A stretch of DNA of 64,000 bases from Mesorhizobium tamadayense (GTDB taxonomy: Bacteria > Pseudomonadota > Alphaproteobacteria > Rhizobiales > Rhizobiaceae), in the NCBI RefSeq assembly GCF_003863365.1, contig NZ_RQXT01000020.1, positions 45,619-109,618 on the forward strand, written 5' to 3'. The notes beneath the pieces were generated by a model. It did not search any database. It was given only the letters and a program-made list of their open reading frames with translations, and had not been told where the DNA came from. The position numbers and the translations under genes were made by a program. Shown here piece by piece: positions 46,229 through 55,202 of the stretch (positions are counted from its first letter, which is position 1; the number at the start of each line of letters is the position of its first letter).

Positions 46229-46831
46229 GAATCCTCCCAGATTCGCTCAGCGTTGCCGTTGATACGGCTCATTTCTTCTTTTGAGGTGAACTCTACACTG
46301 CCTCGTTCAACTACGCCATTCATATCATATAGCGCCGAAATTCGGGTCGCTGGTAGCAGGCGGCTGCTACACGAGATTTCCGATCTCGGACGTTTGAGTA
46401 AATGCCCGCGGGTCATGCTGCCTTGTTCGTGAATTCCGAGGGTTCGCTGTCGAGTGGTTGCCGGAATGACGGTACTTTTTGCCTGATGCGAAAATGGATC
46501 CGAGAGGTCCGCGCCGAAAAAATTCCCTGTCTTATCGATAGTTCTCGAAAGCGCGAGATTTGTGAAGTCAATCTGTTATCGTGGCTTGAAACAATAGTGG
46601 AAATGAGGGAAACAGCGGCGGTAGCAGATATTCGGCAATCCTCGCGCCCTCCGTTTTCGGTTCGTGTCAAATGCCGTCCGCTATTTCCTCCGCTCCTTTC
46701 GTTACCGTTTGGCTGATCTGACATGTCGCTGCTTCGGAAGTAAATCCCGTTCAGCCTCGCGGAGGGCTGCGCCGTACTATGGCGTGCAAATCGGCGGGTC
46801 TGCGCGGTTTAAGAGAATTGGTCTGAAAAGG
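46229..46831. other. Gap with no supported gene, lower GC than its surroundings
   Basis: About 600 bases. Open frames of about 100 codons exist on both strands, but they have no ribosome sites or recognisable sequence. The part next to 46228 should hold the promoter for the 157-aa gene and the activator. It borders a junction of gene fragments at 46832-47135. Confidence 0.5.
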
Positions 46832-46963
46832 CTAAATGGTGATGTAACCGGTCGCGAGACCGAAGATGCCAAGTACGCCGCTCACCACCGCGGCGGCGAA
46901 GATGATCCATTCCACGAGGCTGAACAGCGGCTCACGCCGGATCTCTTTGTGGCATTTGGCGAC
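46832..46963 (-). pseudogene. C-terminal fragment of a small membrane protein (doubtful)
   Basis: The frame reads CHKEIRREPLFSLVEWIIFA, then AAVVSGVLGIFGLATGYITI and stop: a basic segment followed by one transmembrane helix. There is no ATG or GTG near the beginning and no ribosome site, so the gene would lack its 5' end. It meets the oppositely oriented Fic remnant at about 46962. Confidence 0.35.
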
Positions 46964-47135
46964 GCGCTGGGGGCCGCGTGTTTCGACCAAGCCGACCGCG
47001 ACCCGTGCGATCGAGGCGCTGACCGAAGCCAATATACTCGTGGAAAGAACGGGGAAGAAGCGCGACCGCAGCTTCGCCTATCGCGCCTATCTGGAGTGCC
47101 TGCGAACCGGAACGGAATTAGACAGCGGCGGCTGA
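46962..47135 (+). pseudogene. C-terminal remnant of a Fic-family protein
   Basis: The frame encodes KPTATRAIEALTEANILVER, TGKKRDRSFAYRAYLECLRT and ends GTELDSGG. This resembles the winged-helix C-terminus found after the Fic domain in Fic/DUF4172-type proteins (pattern RAIEAL-ANIL-ETGKKRDR-FAY-AYL). Only about 55 residues remain; the catalytic HPFxxGNGR region is absent in all frames upstream. It is a decayed leftover. Confidence 0.55.
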
Positions 47136-47323
47136 TCGCTAACGCGAAATCATACTAAGCAAACCCACATCCTGGGACCTGCATGGGGCCCTATCTTGTG
47201 CAGCATCCTTTGCTTTAGGCGCGGAACCATACGGAAGGGTACGGGCAAGATTTTTCATTCCAGCCAACGAAAAAGACAATGAAATCAGAGATTTGAATAC
47301 GTCATCCGGAACCACCATTGTCG

Positions 47324-48838
47324 CTATTTATCAACGTTTAGCGCCAGGCGGCCGGGCGTCGGCAGTGTCCGAGCCTGCTCGATCGCCTGCCGCAGTCGCC
47401 GTATCCCCGCTTCGCTTTGCGCCTTGTTGCAGGCCGCGTAGCCGAGCACTAGGCCGTTGCCGGAGGTCGACCAATAGTATTTCGACAGCGGCGAAGCGTT
47501 GATGCCGAGCCTGTCGGCGGCTTCGACCACCGCGCAGTCGTCGCAGCCTTCCGGCAGATGCGCGACGAGTTGGATGCCGGCTTCGGCCGGCGAAAGCGTC
47601 AGGTCGGCGGGCAGCTCGGCGGCGAAGAGGTCGTGGAACAGCTTGCGGCGCTCAGAATAGATGCGGCGCATGCGCTTCAGATGCCGGCTCATATGGCCTT
47701 CGTCGATGAAGTCGGCGAGTGCGGCCTGCAGCACCAGCGGCGCGAACTGGCCGGTGGTGCTCAGCGCATGTGGAATGCCTTCGCAGAGCGCCGGCGGCAG
47801 CACCATGAAGCCCAGCCTGAGAGCCGGGAACAAGAGCTTGGCGAAGGTACCGACATAGATGACGCGGTCGCCACAATCCATGCTCTGTATCGCCGGCACC
47901 GGCCGTCCCTGGAAGCGGTACTCGCCGTCGAAATCGTCCTCGATGATCCAGGAATTGTGGCGCTCGGCGATCTCGAACAGGCGCAGCCGCTGGTCCATGC
48001 GCATGGTGATGCCCAGCGGATGCTGGCAGGCCGGCGTTACGTAGATCAGCCGCGGCGCGATCTCAGGCGGGTTCATCTGCCAGCCGTCGCGGTCGACGGC
48101 GAGCGGCATGATGTTGGCGCCGGCCACGGTGAAGGTCGCCCTGGCGGCGTAGTAGCCCGGCTCCTCCAGCCACACCGTGTCGCCAGGGTCGAGCAGCAGG
48201 CGGGCAAGCAGGTCGAACGCGGCCTGCGCGCCGGTCGTCACCACGATCTGCTCGGGCGAACAGCGCACGCCACGCGCCGACACTAGATAGCTTGCGATCG
48301 CCTCCTTCAGCGCCGGCAGGCCGGTGACGTGATAGGTGCCGAACAGCATGTCGGCGCCAAAGGTGGCGCGGCGCGCCAGCAGTCTTCCCCAAACCCCGAA
48401 CGGGAAGTTCTGCGCGTCGGGCATGCCGGGGTGGAAGGCGAAGCGGCCGGGCGCGCCGTGGTGGAAGGGCTGCCGCATCAGGCTTTCGCCGCGCTTCGAC
48501 AGCGGGTGGCGGATGGCCGACGCCGAAGTGCCGCGCTTGTCCTTGTCGAGTGAATTGGCTGGCAGGTCGACGACGATGGCGCGCGCGCCGCGCCGGCAGG
48601 TGAGATAACCCTCCGTCGTTAGCTGATCATATGCGCCGACGATGGTGTTGCGGGCGAGACCCAGATCTTCCGCCAGCGCGCGGGTGGAGGGCAGTTCCGA
48701 TCCCGGCATCAGCCGCTTGTCGCGAATCATCGCGGCGATCTGTCGGTAGAGCTGGCGCTGGATGGGCTCGGCCACCCTCCGCTCGATAGCAAGCGCTTCC
48801 ATCGGAAAGGCCTGGCGCCTGCGCCTTGACGTCTGCAT
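47324..48838 (-). CDS. MocR-type regulator (GntR helix-turn-helix plus aminotransferase domain)
   Basis: A 504-aa protein. Residues 20-90 form a GntR winged helix (PIQRQLYRQIAAMIRDKRLM, GSELPSTRALAEDLGLARNT). Residues 130-495 form a fold type I aminotransferase-like domain: TGAQAAFDLLARLLLDPGD, the PLP Lys in VGTFAKLLFPALRLGF, and IIEDDFDGEYR. Such regulators sense a PLP adduct or amino compound. It is divergent from the sugar operon at 49054 and probably controls it. Start ATG at 48838; an internal ATG at codon 13 is possible. Confidence 0.9.
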   Translation of the reverse strand: MQTSRRRRQAFPMEALAIERRVAEPIQRQLYRQIAAMIRDKRLMPGSELPSTRALAEDLGLARNTIVGAYDQLTTEGYLTCRRGARAIVVDLPANSLDKDKRGTSASAIRHPLSKRGESLMRQPFHHGAPGRFAFHPGMPDAQNFPFGVWGRLLARRATFGADMLFGTYHVTGLPALKEAIASYLVSARGVRCSPEQIVVTTGAQAAFDLLARLLLDPGDTVWLEEPGYYAARATFTVAGANIMPLAVDRDGWQMNPPEIAPRLIYVTPACQHPLGITMRMDQRLRLFEIAERHNSWIIEDDFDGEYRFQGRPVPAIQSMDCGDRVIYVGTFAKLLFPALRLGFMVLPPALCEGIPHALSTTGQFAPLVLQAALADFIDEGHMSRHLKRMRRIYSERRKLFHDLFAAELPADLTLSPAEAGIQLVAHLPEGCDDCAVVEAADRLGINASPLSKYYWSTSGNGLVLGYAACNKAQSEAGIRRLRQAIEQARTLPTPGRLALNVDK

Positions 48839-48887
48839 CGAAAAAACCCCGGCAAGGGCATAACTCTAGCCGACGGCGGCGGGCATG

Positions 48888-48920
48888 AAAACTGGCACCT
48901 TCACTTCTGCCAAAACTGGC
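48888..48920. promoter_or_regulatory. Direct repeats in the MocR-sugar operon divergent region
   Basis: AAAACTGGC occurs at 48888-48896 and again at 48912-48920, start to start 24 bases. MocR regulators commonly bind direct repeats between their own gene and the target. The 215-base region lies between the two start codons. Confidence 0.55.
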
Positions 48921-49053
48921 CCTCGCGATGGATACAGATTGGCGCTTAGATTGCAAATGGGAACAGCGCGCCAGACATGCCGCCGGCGTTTCGCCGCCGC
49001 GAACAAGTGGGCGGAGCGCCGCGCTGGGAAGTCTGGTCCGGCGGGAAGATACG

Positions 49054-49962
49054 ATGGCTGTCAAAATAGGCATCAACCCGATCACGTGGACGAACGACGA
49101 CGTTCCCGAGTTGGGGGGAGATACGCCGCTCGAAACCTGCCTTTCCGAAACGCGCCAGGCCGGATACGCCGGCACGGAACTGGGCGGAAAATTCCCAAGG
49201 GAAAGCAAGGCGCTGGGCGCAGCACTTGCGCCCTACGGCCTCGCGCTCGTCTCCGGCTGGTACGATGGGCGCATCTGCGAAAAGGAGGTCGAGGCGGAAT
49301 TCGACGCCATCCTGCCGCACCTGACGCTGCTGCGCGACCTCGGTGCGAAACACGTCGTCTATGCCGACACCTCGCGCGGGCGCCACGGCGCCATCCATGA
49401 CCCGATCTCGCGGCGGCCAAGGCTCGCCGACGATGAATGGAAGGACTACGGCGCAAAGATAACGCGGCTGGCCGAGCGTTTCGCCGACTTCGGCGTCGGC
49501 ATGGCTTTCCACCATCACATGGGAACCATCATCGAAACGGACCAGGAGATCGGCAGGCTGATGGCAGGTTCAGGGGAGGCCGTGGGCCTGCTCTACGACA
49601 CCGGTCATTGCGCCTTCTCCGGCGGCGACCCCGAAAGTTTGCTCCGCCGGCATGTCGGTCGCATCGTACACGTGCATTGCAAGGATGTGAGGCCGCAAGT
49701 GCTGAAGCGCGCGCGCGCCAGCGACATGAGCTTCATGGGGGCGGTGATGGAAGGCATCTTCACCGTGCCCGGCGATGGCTCGATCGACTTTGCGACGCTG
49801 CTCAAGGCGCTGGCCGACAATGGCTATGCCGGCTGGCTGGTCGTCGAGGCCGAGCAGGATCCGGCCAAGGCACATCCTCTTACATACGCGACGATGGGCT
49901 ATCGCAACCTTCGCAACATGGCGGGGAAAGCTGGGTTTACGGTCGACGAACGGTCGACCTGA
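49054..49962 (+). CDS. IolE-like inosose dehydratase (TIM-barrel)
   Basis: A 302-aa protein of the AP-endonuclease-2/xylose isomerase-like TIM-barrel family, most like myo-inosose-2 dehydratase IolE: GINPITWTNDDVPELGGDTP at the N-terminus, FHHHMGTIIETDQEIGRLM, LLYDTGHCAFSGGDP, VHVHCKDVRP and GDGSIDFATLLKALADNGYAG. Metal-binding His/Glu/Asp residues of the family are present. GCGGGAAGATACG precedes the ATG. First gene of the sugar operon. Confidence 0.85.
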   Translation: MAVKIGINPITWTNDDVPELGGDTPLETCLSETRQAGYAGTELGGKFPRESKALGAALAPYGLALVSGWYDGRICEKEVEAEFDAILPHLTLLRDLGAKHVVYADTSRGRHGAIHDPISRRPRLADDEWKDYGAKITRLAERFADFGVGMAFHHHMGTIIETDQEIGRLMAGSGEAVGLLYDTGHCAFSGGDPESLLRRHVGRIVHVHCKDVRPQVLKRARASDMSFMGAVMEGIFTVPGDGSIDFATLLKALADNGYAGWLVVEAEQDPAKAHPLTYATMGYRNLRNMAGKAGFTVDERST

Positions 49963-49990
49963 AGCAAGAGGGGTACGTCAGGGAGCGGCG

Positions 49991-51088
49991 ATGAGTTCGG
50001 TCCTGTACAAGAGCGTGGTCAAGAACTTCGGCGCACTCAACGTGCTGCGATCGCTCGATCTCGCTGTGCCGGACCACAAATTCCTCGCCCTCCTCGGCCC
50101 ATCGGGCTGCGGCAAGACGACCGCGCTGCGCATCCTTGCCGGGCTGGACATGCCGAGCGCCGGGAAGGTGTTCATCGGCGAGCGCGACGTCACGCGCCTG
50201 CAGCCTCGCGACCGCGACATCGCCATGGTGTTCCAGAGCTACGCGCTCTACCCGCAGATGACGGTTGCCGAAAACATCAGCTATCCGCTGTGGATCCGCG
50301 GCACGCCGGACATCGAGCGCAAGGTCAAGATCGGCGAGGTCGCCGCCGTCCTCGAAATCGGCCATCTGCTTGACCGCAGGCCGCGCCAGCTCTCTGGCGG
50401 GCAGCGGCAGCGCGTGGCGCTGGCGCGGGCGATCGTCCGCGATCCGGCGGCCTTCCTCATGGATGAGCCGCTGTCCAATCTCGACGCAAGGCTGCGGCTC
50501 ACCATGCGCGGCGAGATCAAGCGCCTCTGCCAGCGCCTCGGCGCCACCACCATCTACGTCACCCACGATCAGGTCGAGGCCTTGACCATGGCGGACCTAG
50601 TCGCGGTTATGCATGGCGGCGAGTTGCAGCAGATGGCGCCGCCCATTGACATCTACGACCGCCCGGCAAACCGCTTCGTCGCCACCTTCGTCGGCAATCC
50701 ACCGATGAACATCCTGCCGGTCACGCTGGCCGATAACGGCGTGAGGGCGGGCGGCAAGATCGTGCCGCTGGAGCGAACGCGCTTCTTCGCATGCCGCCTC
50801 GCCGAGATCGTCGAGATCGGGCTGCGCCCGGAAGATTGCAGCGTCGCCCAGCACGATGCGCCTGATGTGCTGCCCGGCGAGATCTACGTCGTCGAGCCGA
50901 TGGGCAACGAGACGCTGGTCAATGTCCGCCTCGACGGCGGCAACGTCTCGGTGCGGGCAGGCCGCGATTTCAGGGGTGCGGTGGGCGAAAACATCGGCGT
51001 CGCCTTCGACGCGGCCAACGCCTGTTTCTTCAATTCGGTCGGCATCACCGCCGTCCACAGGGTCAACAGTAACGGGAGAGAGAAATGA
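49991..51088 (+). CDS. ABC sugar transporter ATPase (UgpC/MalK type)
   Basis: A 365-aa CUT1-type ATPase. Walker A GPSGCGKTT, Q-loop VFQSYALYPQMTV, signature LSGGQRQRVALARA, Walker B AFLMDEPLSNLDARL and H-loop YVTHDQVEA. The C-terminal TOBE-type regulatory domain (VEIGLRPEDCSVAQ, YVVEPMGNETLVNV) is present. It is followed by the binding protein with an ATGA overlap. Placing the ATPase first is a variant order for these operons. Confidence 0.92.
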   Translation: MSSVLYKSVVKNFGALNVLRSLDLAVPDHKFLALLGPSGCGKTTALRILAGLDMPSAGKVFIGERDVTRLQPRDRDIAMVFQSYALYPQMTVAENISYPLWIRGTPDIERKVKIGEVAAVLEIGHLLDRRPRQLSGGQRQRVALARAIVRDPAAFLMDEPLSNLDARLRLTMRGEIKRLCQRLGATTIYVTHDQVEALTMADLVAVMHGGELQQMAPPIDIYDRPANRFVATFVGNPPMNILPVTLADNGVRAGGKIVPLERTRFFACRLAEIVEIGLRPEDCSVAQHDAPDVLPGEIYVVEPMGNETLVNVRLDGGNVSVRAGRDFRGAVGENIGVAFDAANACFFNSVGITAVHRVNSNGREK

Positions 51089-52404
51089 CGCATTCCAGTA
51101 GAAGCAGATTTACTCGCCGCTCCGTCATCAAGGGCGGGTTTGGCCTGGCCTTGGCCACCACGGCCCTCACCGCGCTCGGCCTGCCGATGCCGGCGAGAGC
51201 CGCCGGCAAGAAGGTCATCATCGGCGCCTTCGCCGATGGTGGGCTGACGCCGTTCAAGCAGAAGATCATCCCGCAGGCCAAGGAGGCCGGCTTCGACATC
51301 GAGTTCCTCGAGGACGAATACGGCGTGACGCTTGAGAAGTGGTTCGCCGACGCCCAAAGCGGCGCCGGCCAATACGACCTCTATCTGCTCGATGATCCCT
51401 GGGTGCCGCAGTTCGGCGCCGCCAATGTGCTGGAGGATCTCGGCGCCGGCGGCGTCGACGGCGCCGACAAGGACTGGATCGGCTCGATGATCGACATGGG
51501 CTACTGGCCGCCGCAGAAGGGGCCGCGCGTCAAGGGCTTCGAGGACGCCAAGCCGACGCTGATCTGCGTGCCCTTCGTCGGCGATTTGCAGACACTTACC
51601 TATCGCAACGACGTCTTCACCGGCGGCGCGCCGAAGACCTGGGACGAGGTGATCGCCAAGGGCAAGGAAGGGGTGGCGGCCGGCAAGATCAAATACCCGG
51701 TCGTCTTCCGCGGCGTCTCCGGCAACCCGATCGTCACCAGCTGGTATCCGGTCTTCCTGTCGTTCGGCGGCGCCTTCTTCGACGACAAGTGGAACCCTAT
51801 CTTCAATTCGGCGGAAGGCAAGGCATCGGCCGATTTCTTCGTCGGCACGATGAAGCAGAACGCACCGAGCGGCGTCGTGGAGTTCGACCAGGATCAGGAA
51901 GGCGCGGCAATCCTCGGCGGCGATGCCGGCGCGATCATCCAGTATTCTGGCAATGCCTTGAAGGCCGACGATCCCGCTCAGGCGAAGGTGGCCGGCAAGC
52001 TGGATTTCGGCGTGGTGCCGAAGCAGCAGTTGGCGATCGCCCAGATGGGAATATTCATCGCAGGCGTTCCGAAATCGGCGCCCAACAAGGCAAACTCGAT
52101 TGAGTTCCTCAAATGGTACACCAGCGCTGCAACCCAGGCCAAGCTCTCGGAGGCGGGCTCGATCCCGGTCAAGCGCAGCGCCTTCGGCATCGCCAAACCA
52201 GGAAATCGGCTGATCCCGGTCGCCTTGCAGCAGCTTGATGCCGGCGCGCTGCCCCGGCCGCGCACGCCGGACTGGGCCAAGGTCGAGGAACTGCTCGGCA
52301 TCGAGCTCAACAAGGCGCTGCAGGCCGGTTCCGGCGGGGGTGCGGCGTTGGACACTGCCGCCAAGCAGGTCAAGGAGTACCTGACCACGGCCGGCTACTA
52401 CTGA
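51085..52404 (+). CDS. Extracellular sugar-binding protein (SBP family 1), Tat-exported
   Basis: A 439-aa binding protein. The N-terminus has a twin-arginine signal, RFTRRSVIKGG, a hydrophobic stretch LALATTALTALGL and an Ala-x-Ala cleavage site (ARA), so export is by Tat. The mature part shows family 1 features: YLLDDPWVPQFGAANVLEDL, LQTLTYRNDVFTGGAPKTWD and VTSWYPVFLSFGGAFFDDKW. It overlaps the ATPase and the first permease (TGATG). Confidence 0.9.
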   Translation: MTHSSRSRFTRRSVIKGGFGLALATTALTALGLPMPARAAGKKVIIGAFADGGLTPFKQKIIPQAKEAGFDIEFLEDEYGVTLEKWFADAQSGAGQYDLYLLDDPWVPQFGAANVLEDLGAGGVDGADKDWIGSMIDMGYWPPQKGPRVKGFEDAKPTLICVPFVGDLQTLTYRNDVFTGGAPKTWDEVIAKGKEGVAAGKIKYPVVFRGVSGNPIVTSWYPVFLSFGGAFFDDKWNPIFNSAEGKASADFFVGTMKQNAPSGVVEFDQDQEGAAILGGDAGAIIQYSGNALKADDPAQAKVAGKLDFGVVPKQQLAIAQMGIFIAGVPKSAPNKANSIEFLKWYTSAATQAKLSEAGSIPVKRSAFGIAKPGNRLIPVALQQLDAGALPRPRTPDWAKVEELLGIELNKALQAGSGGGAALDTAAKQVKEYLTTAGYY

Positions 52405-53309
52405 TGCAAAGCGGCACGCAGGCGCGCAAATATCGCCTGCAGGGGGCGGGGCTCGACCTCGCCCTCCCATATCTCATGCTGGCGCCGGGCCTGATGATCG
52501 TGCTCGGCGTGCTGGTCTATCCGCTCTTGGACGGGCTCAAGGCCAGCACCAGGACTTACCGCTACGGCTCGCCCATCTCGGACGTCGGTCTGCAGAACTA
52601 TGTGCATCTGTGGAGCGATGCGCAGTTCCTCAACTCCCTCTGGGTCACGGTGAAGTTCGTCGCGCTGTCGGTATCGATAGAGGCGGTGCTGGGCTTCGCG
52701 CTGGCGCTGTTTTGCCTGCGCGAGTTCCGCGGCATCCGCCTGTTGCGGACGGTGCTGATCATTCCGATGGTGATCACGCCCGTCGTCGTCGCCATCGTCT
52801 TTCGCCTGATCTACGCCAGCGATGCCGGCATGCTGACGGCGCTTTCCGAGGCCATGGGCGGCGGCGCGATGCAGATCCTCGGCAACCCGCTCAACGCCTT
52901 CATCGGCCTCGTCGTCCTCGACGTCTGGGAGTGGACGCCGCTGATGTTCCTGATCCTGCTGGCCGGCTTGCAATCGCTGCCGCAAGAGCCGTTCGAGGCG
53001 GCGCGCGTCGACGGCGCCGGCGCGTGGCGGGTGTTTGCCGATCTCACTTTCCCGATGATGCGGCCTGTGCTGGCGGTGGCCATCGTGCTCAGGACCATCG
53101 ACGCCTTCGGCACCTTCGACCAGGTTTTCGTGCTGACCCGCGGCGGGCCGGGGGAGGCGACCAGGCTGGTCTCGATCTACGGCTACGACACCGCCTTCAA
53201 ATTCCAGCAAACCGGTTACGCGGCTGCGTTGTTCGTGACGATCGGTCTCGTTGTGCTTGCCTTGGCTTTCAGCGCCATAAGGCTTTTGCGCAGGATCGAT
53301 GCGTCATGA
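52404..53309 (+). CDS. ABC sugar transporter permease 1 (MalF/UgpA type)
   Basis: A 301-aa inner-membrane protein with six helices. The EAA loop that contacts the ATPase is EPFEAARVDGAGAWRVFADL. N-terminal LALPYLMLAPGLMIVLGVLV begins the first helix. The ATG overlaps the binding-protein stop as TGATG, and its own stop overlaps the next permease ATG. Together with permease 2 it forms the channel. Confidence 0.92.
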   Translation: MQSGTQARKYRLQGAGLDLALPYLMLAPGLMIVLGVLVYPLLDGLKASTRTYRYGSPISDVGLQNYVHLWSDAQFLNSLWVTVKFVALSVSIEAVLGFALALFCLREFRGIRLLRTVLIIPMVITPVVVAIVFRLIYASDAGMLTALSEAMGGGAMQILGNPLNAFIGLVVLDVWEWTPLMFLILLAGLQSLPQEPFEAARVDGAGAWRVFADLTFPMMRPVLAVAIVLRTIDAFGTFDQVFVLTRGGPGEATRLVSIYGYDTAFKFQQTGYAAALFVTIGLVVLALAFSAIRLLRRIDAS

Positions 53310-54124
53310 ACGCTCGCCTGGCGCGCATTTGCGTAATGACCGGCGTGCTGGCCGTCGTGCTGCTGCCGATCTACTGGCTTGTCTCGACCTCCTTCAAGTC
53401 CAACCGCGAGATCACCCAGGAAGGTACGCTCTATCCGCATGTGCCGACGCTGGACAATTACGTCAGGCTGTTCACCGAAAAGCAGTTCGGCTCCTACCTG
53501 ACAAACTCGCTGGTGGTGACCTTCTTCTCCGTCGCGATTGCGCTGGTGGTCGGCGCCATGGGCGCCTATGCGATCGCCCGCTTTCGCCTGCCTTTCGCTA
53601 TGGACCGCAAGGTCGGCTTGTTCCTTTTGACGCTGCGCATCATTCCGCCGGTCGTCATCCTGATCCCGGTCTATCTGCTGATGCTCAGCCTTGGCCTGCT
53701 CGACAGCTGGCTCGGACTGATCGCCACTTACACGGCCTTCAACGTCACCTTCTGCGTCTGGATGATGGAAAGCTTCTTCCGCGAGATCCCTGTCGATCTC
53801 GAGGAGGCCGCTATGGTCGACGGCGATTCCCGTTTCGGCGCCTTCCGCCGTATCACGCTGCCGCTCGCCGCACCCGGGCTTGCCGCAACCGCGATCTTCG
53901 CGGTGCTGGTCACCTTCAACGAATTCCTCTTCGCGCTGGCGCTGACGGCGACGCCGCGCGCCATGACCATGCCACGCGGCACTGCCACGCTGATCGGGCG
54001 CATCGACACCGACTGGGCCTCGATGGCCGCCGCCGGCGTCATCGGCGCGCTTCCGATCGTCCTCTTCGCGCTGCTGGTGCAGCGGCATCTGGTTCGCGGG
54101 CTTACCATGGGCGCCGTCAAGTGA
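53306..54124 (+). CDS. ABC sugar transporter permease 2 (MalG/UgpE type)
   Basis: A 272-aa membrane protein with six helices. The EAA loop is VDLEEAAMVDGDSRFGAFRR, and the MalG-like N-terminal part has LLPIYWLVSTSFKSNREI. ATG overlaps the permease 1 stop (ATGA). A longer frame begins inside permease 1 and is only a shadow. The dehydrogenase gene follows after 52 bases. Confidence 0.92.
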   Translation: MNARLARICVMTGVLAVVLLPIYWLVSTSFKSNREITQEGTLYPHVPTLDNYVRLFTEKQFGSYLTNSLVVTFFSVAIALVVGAMGAYAIARFRLPFAMDRKVGLFLLTLRIIPPVVILIPVYLLMLSLGLLDSWLGLIATYTAFNVTFCVWMMESFFREIPVDLEEAAMVDGDSRFGAFRRITLPLAAPGLAATAIFAVLVTFNEFLFALALTATPRAMTMPRGTATLIGRIDTDWASMAAAGVIGALPIVLFALLVQRHLVRGLTMGAVK

Positions 54125-54176
54125 ACATGAATCGGCCGCCTCGCGAAAGTGACTGCCTGACAGGAAAGTCGAACGC

Positions 54177-55169
54177 ATGATGGATGTCTGTCTGTTCGGA
54201 GTGGGGCTGATCGGCCGGGTGCATGCGGGCAACCTCGCCCGCCATTCGAAAGTGCGGCTGCGCTACATTGTCGATCCAAACCGGGAGGCGGCCGAGAAGA
54301 TCGCTGCCGTGACGGGCGCAGAGATCGCCGACACCGAAACCGTGATGAACGACCCTGCGGTGAAGATGGTGTTCATCGCCTCGGCAACGCGGACGCATGC
54401 CGAGCTGACCATGGCGGCGGCGGCGAAAGGCAAGGCGATCTTCTGCGAGAAACCGATCGATCTCGACCTCAAGCGCACGGACCAGTGCCTGGCCGCGGTC
54501 GAGAAGGCCGGCGTGCCGTTCCAGATAGGCTTCAACCGCCGTTTCGACCCGAGCTTCCGGGCGCTGAAGGAGCGCCTTGTCGCCGGTGAGATAGGCGCCG
54601 TCGAGCAGGTCATCATCACCAGCCGGGATCCCGAACCCGAGACCGAGGAAGCGCTGGCCGGGGGCGGGGGCGTCTTTCGCGAAATGACCATCCATGACTT
54701 CGACATGGCGCGGAACATGCTGGGCGAGGAACCCGTCGGCCTCTTCGCGACCGGGTCGTCCCTGGTGGCGCCGCAATACAAGAAGCTCGGCGACTACGAC
54801 ACCGCGATGTTCATCCTGCGCACCGCCTCCGGCCGGCAGTGCCACATCAACAACAGCGTCCGGGCCGCCTATGGCTACGACCAGCGCATCGAGGTGCATG
54901 GCGCCGGCGGCATGCTGCAGGCCTGCAACCGGCTGCCGACCTCGGTCGAGATGTCCGGCGGCAGCGGCGTCTCGCGCGACAAGCCTTATTACTTCTTCGT
55001 CGATCGCTACGCCGAGTCCTACGCCGCCGAGATCGACCACTTCATCACTTGCGTGGAGACGGGAATGAAGCCCGCTGTCACGGCCAGCGATGGCCGCAAG
55101 GCGATGATCCTTTGCGAAGCAGCCCTTGCCTCCGCCAGATCCGGCAGGTTCGAGTCGGTGAAGCTTTGA
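54177..55169 (+). CDS. Gfo/Idh/MocA-family dehydrogenase, inositol 2-dehydrogenase-like
   Basis: A 330-aa NAD(P)-dependent sugar/polyol dehydrogenase. The Rossmann motif is VCLFGVGLIGRVHAGNLA, the family EKP is in AIFCEKPIDLDL, and the catalytic region is VFREMTIHDFDMARNMLGE with Asp-x-x-His-type residues. Closest in style to IolG/myo-inositol dehydrogenase. With the IolE-like gene it suggests inositol or a related polyol as substrate. Two ATGs in a row; the first is used. Confidence 0.9.
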   Translation: MMDVCLFGVGLIGRVHAGNLARHSKVRLRYIVDPNREAAEKIAAVTGAEIADTETVMNDPAVKMVFIASATRTHAELTMAAAAKGKAIFCEKPIDLDLKRTDQCLAAVEKAGVPFQIGFNRRFDPSFRALKERLVAGEIGAVEQVIITSRDPEPETEEALAGGGGVFREMTIHDFDMARNMLGEEPVGLFATGSSLVAPQYKKLGDYDTAMFILRTASGRQCHINNSVRAAYGYDQRIEVHGAGGMLQACNRLPTSVEMSGGSGVSRDKPYYFFVDRYAESYAAEIDHFITCVETGMKPAVTASDGRKAMILCEAALASARSGRFESVKL

Positions 55170-55202
55170 CGGAACGGTCTCAAGTCAAACAGGAGTCTCC
55201 CC

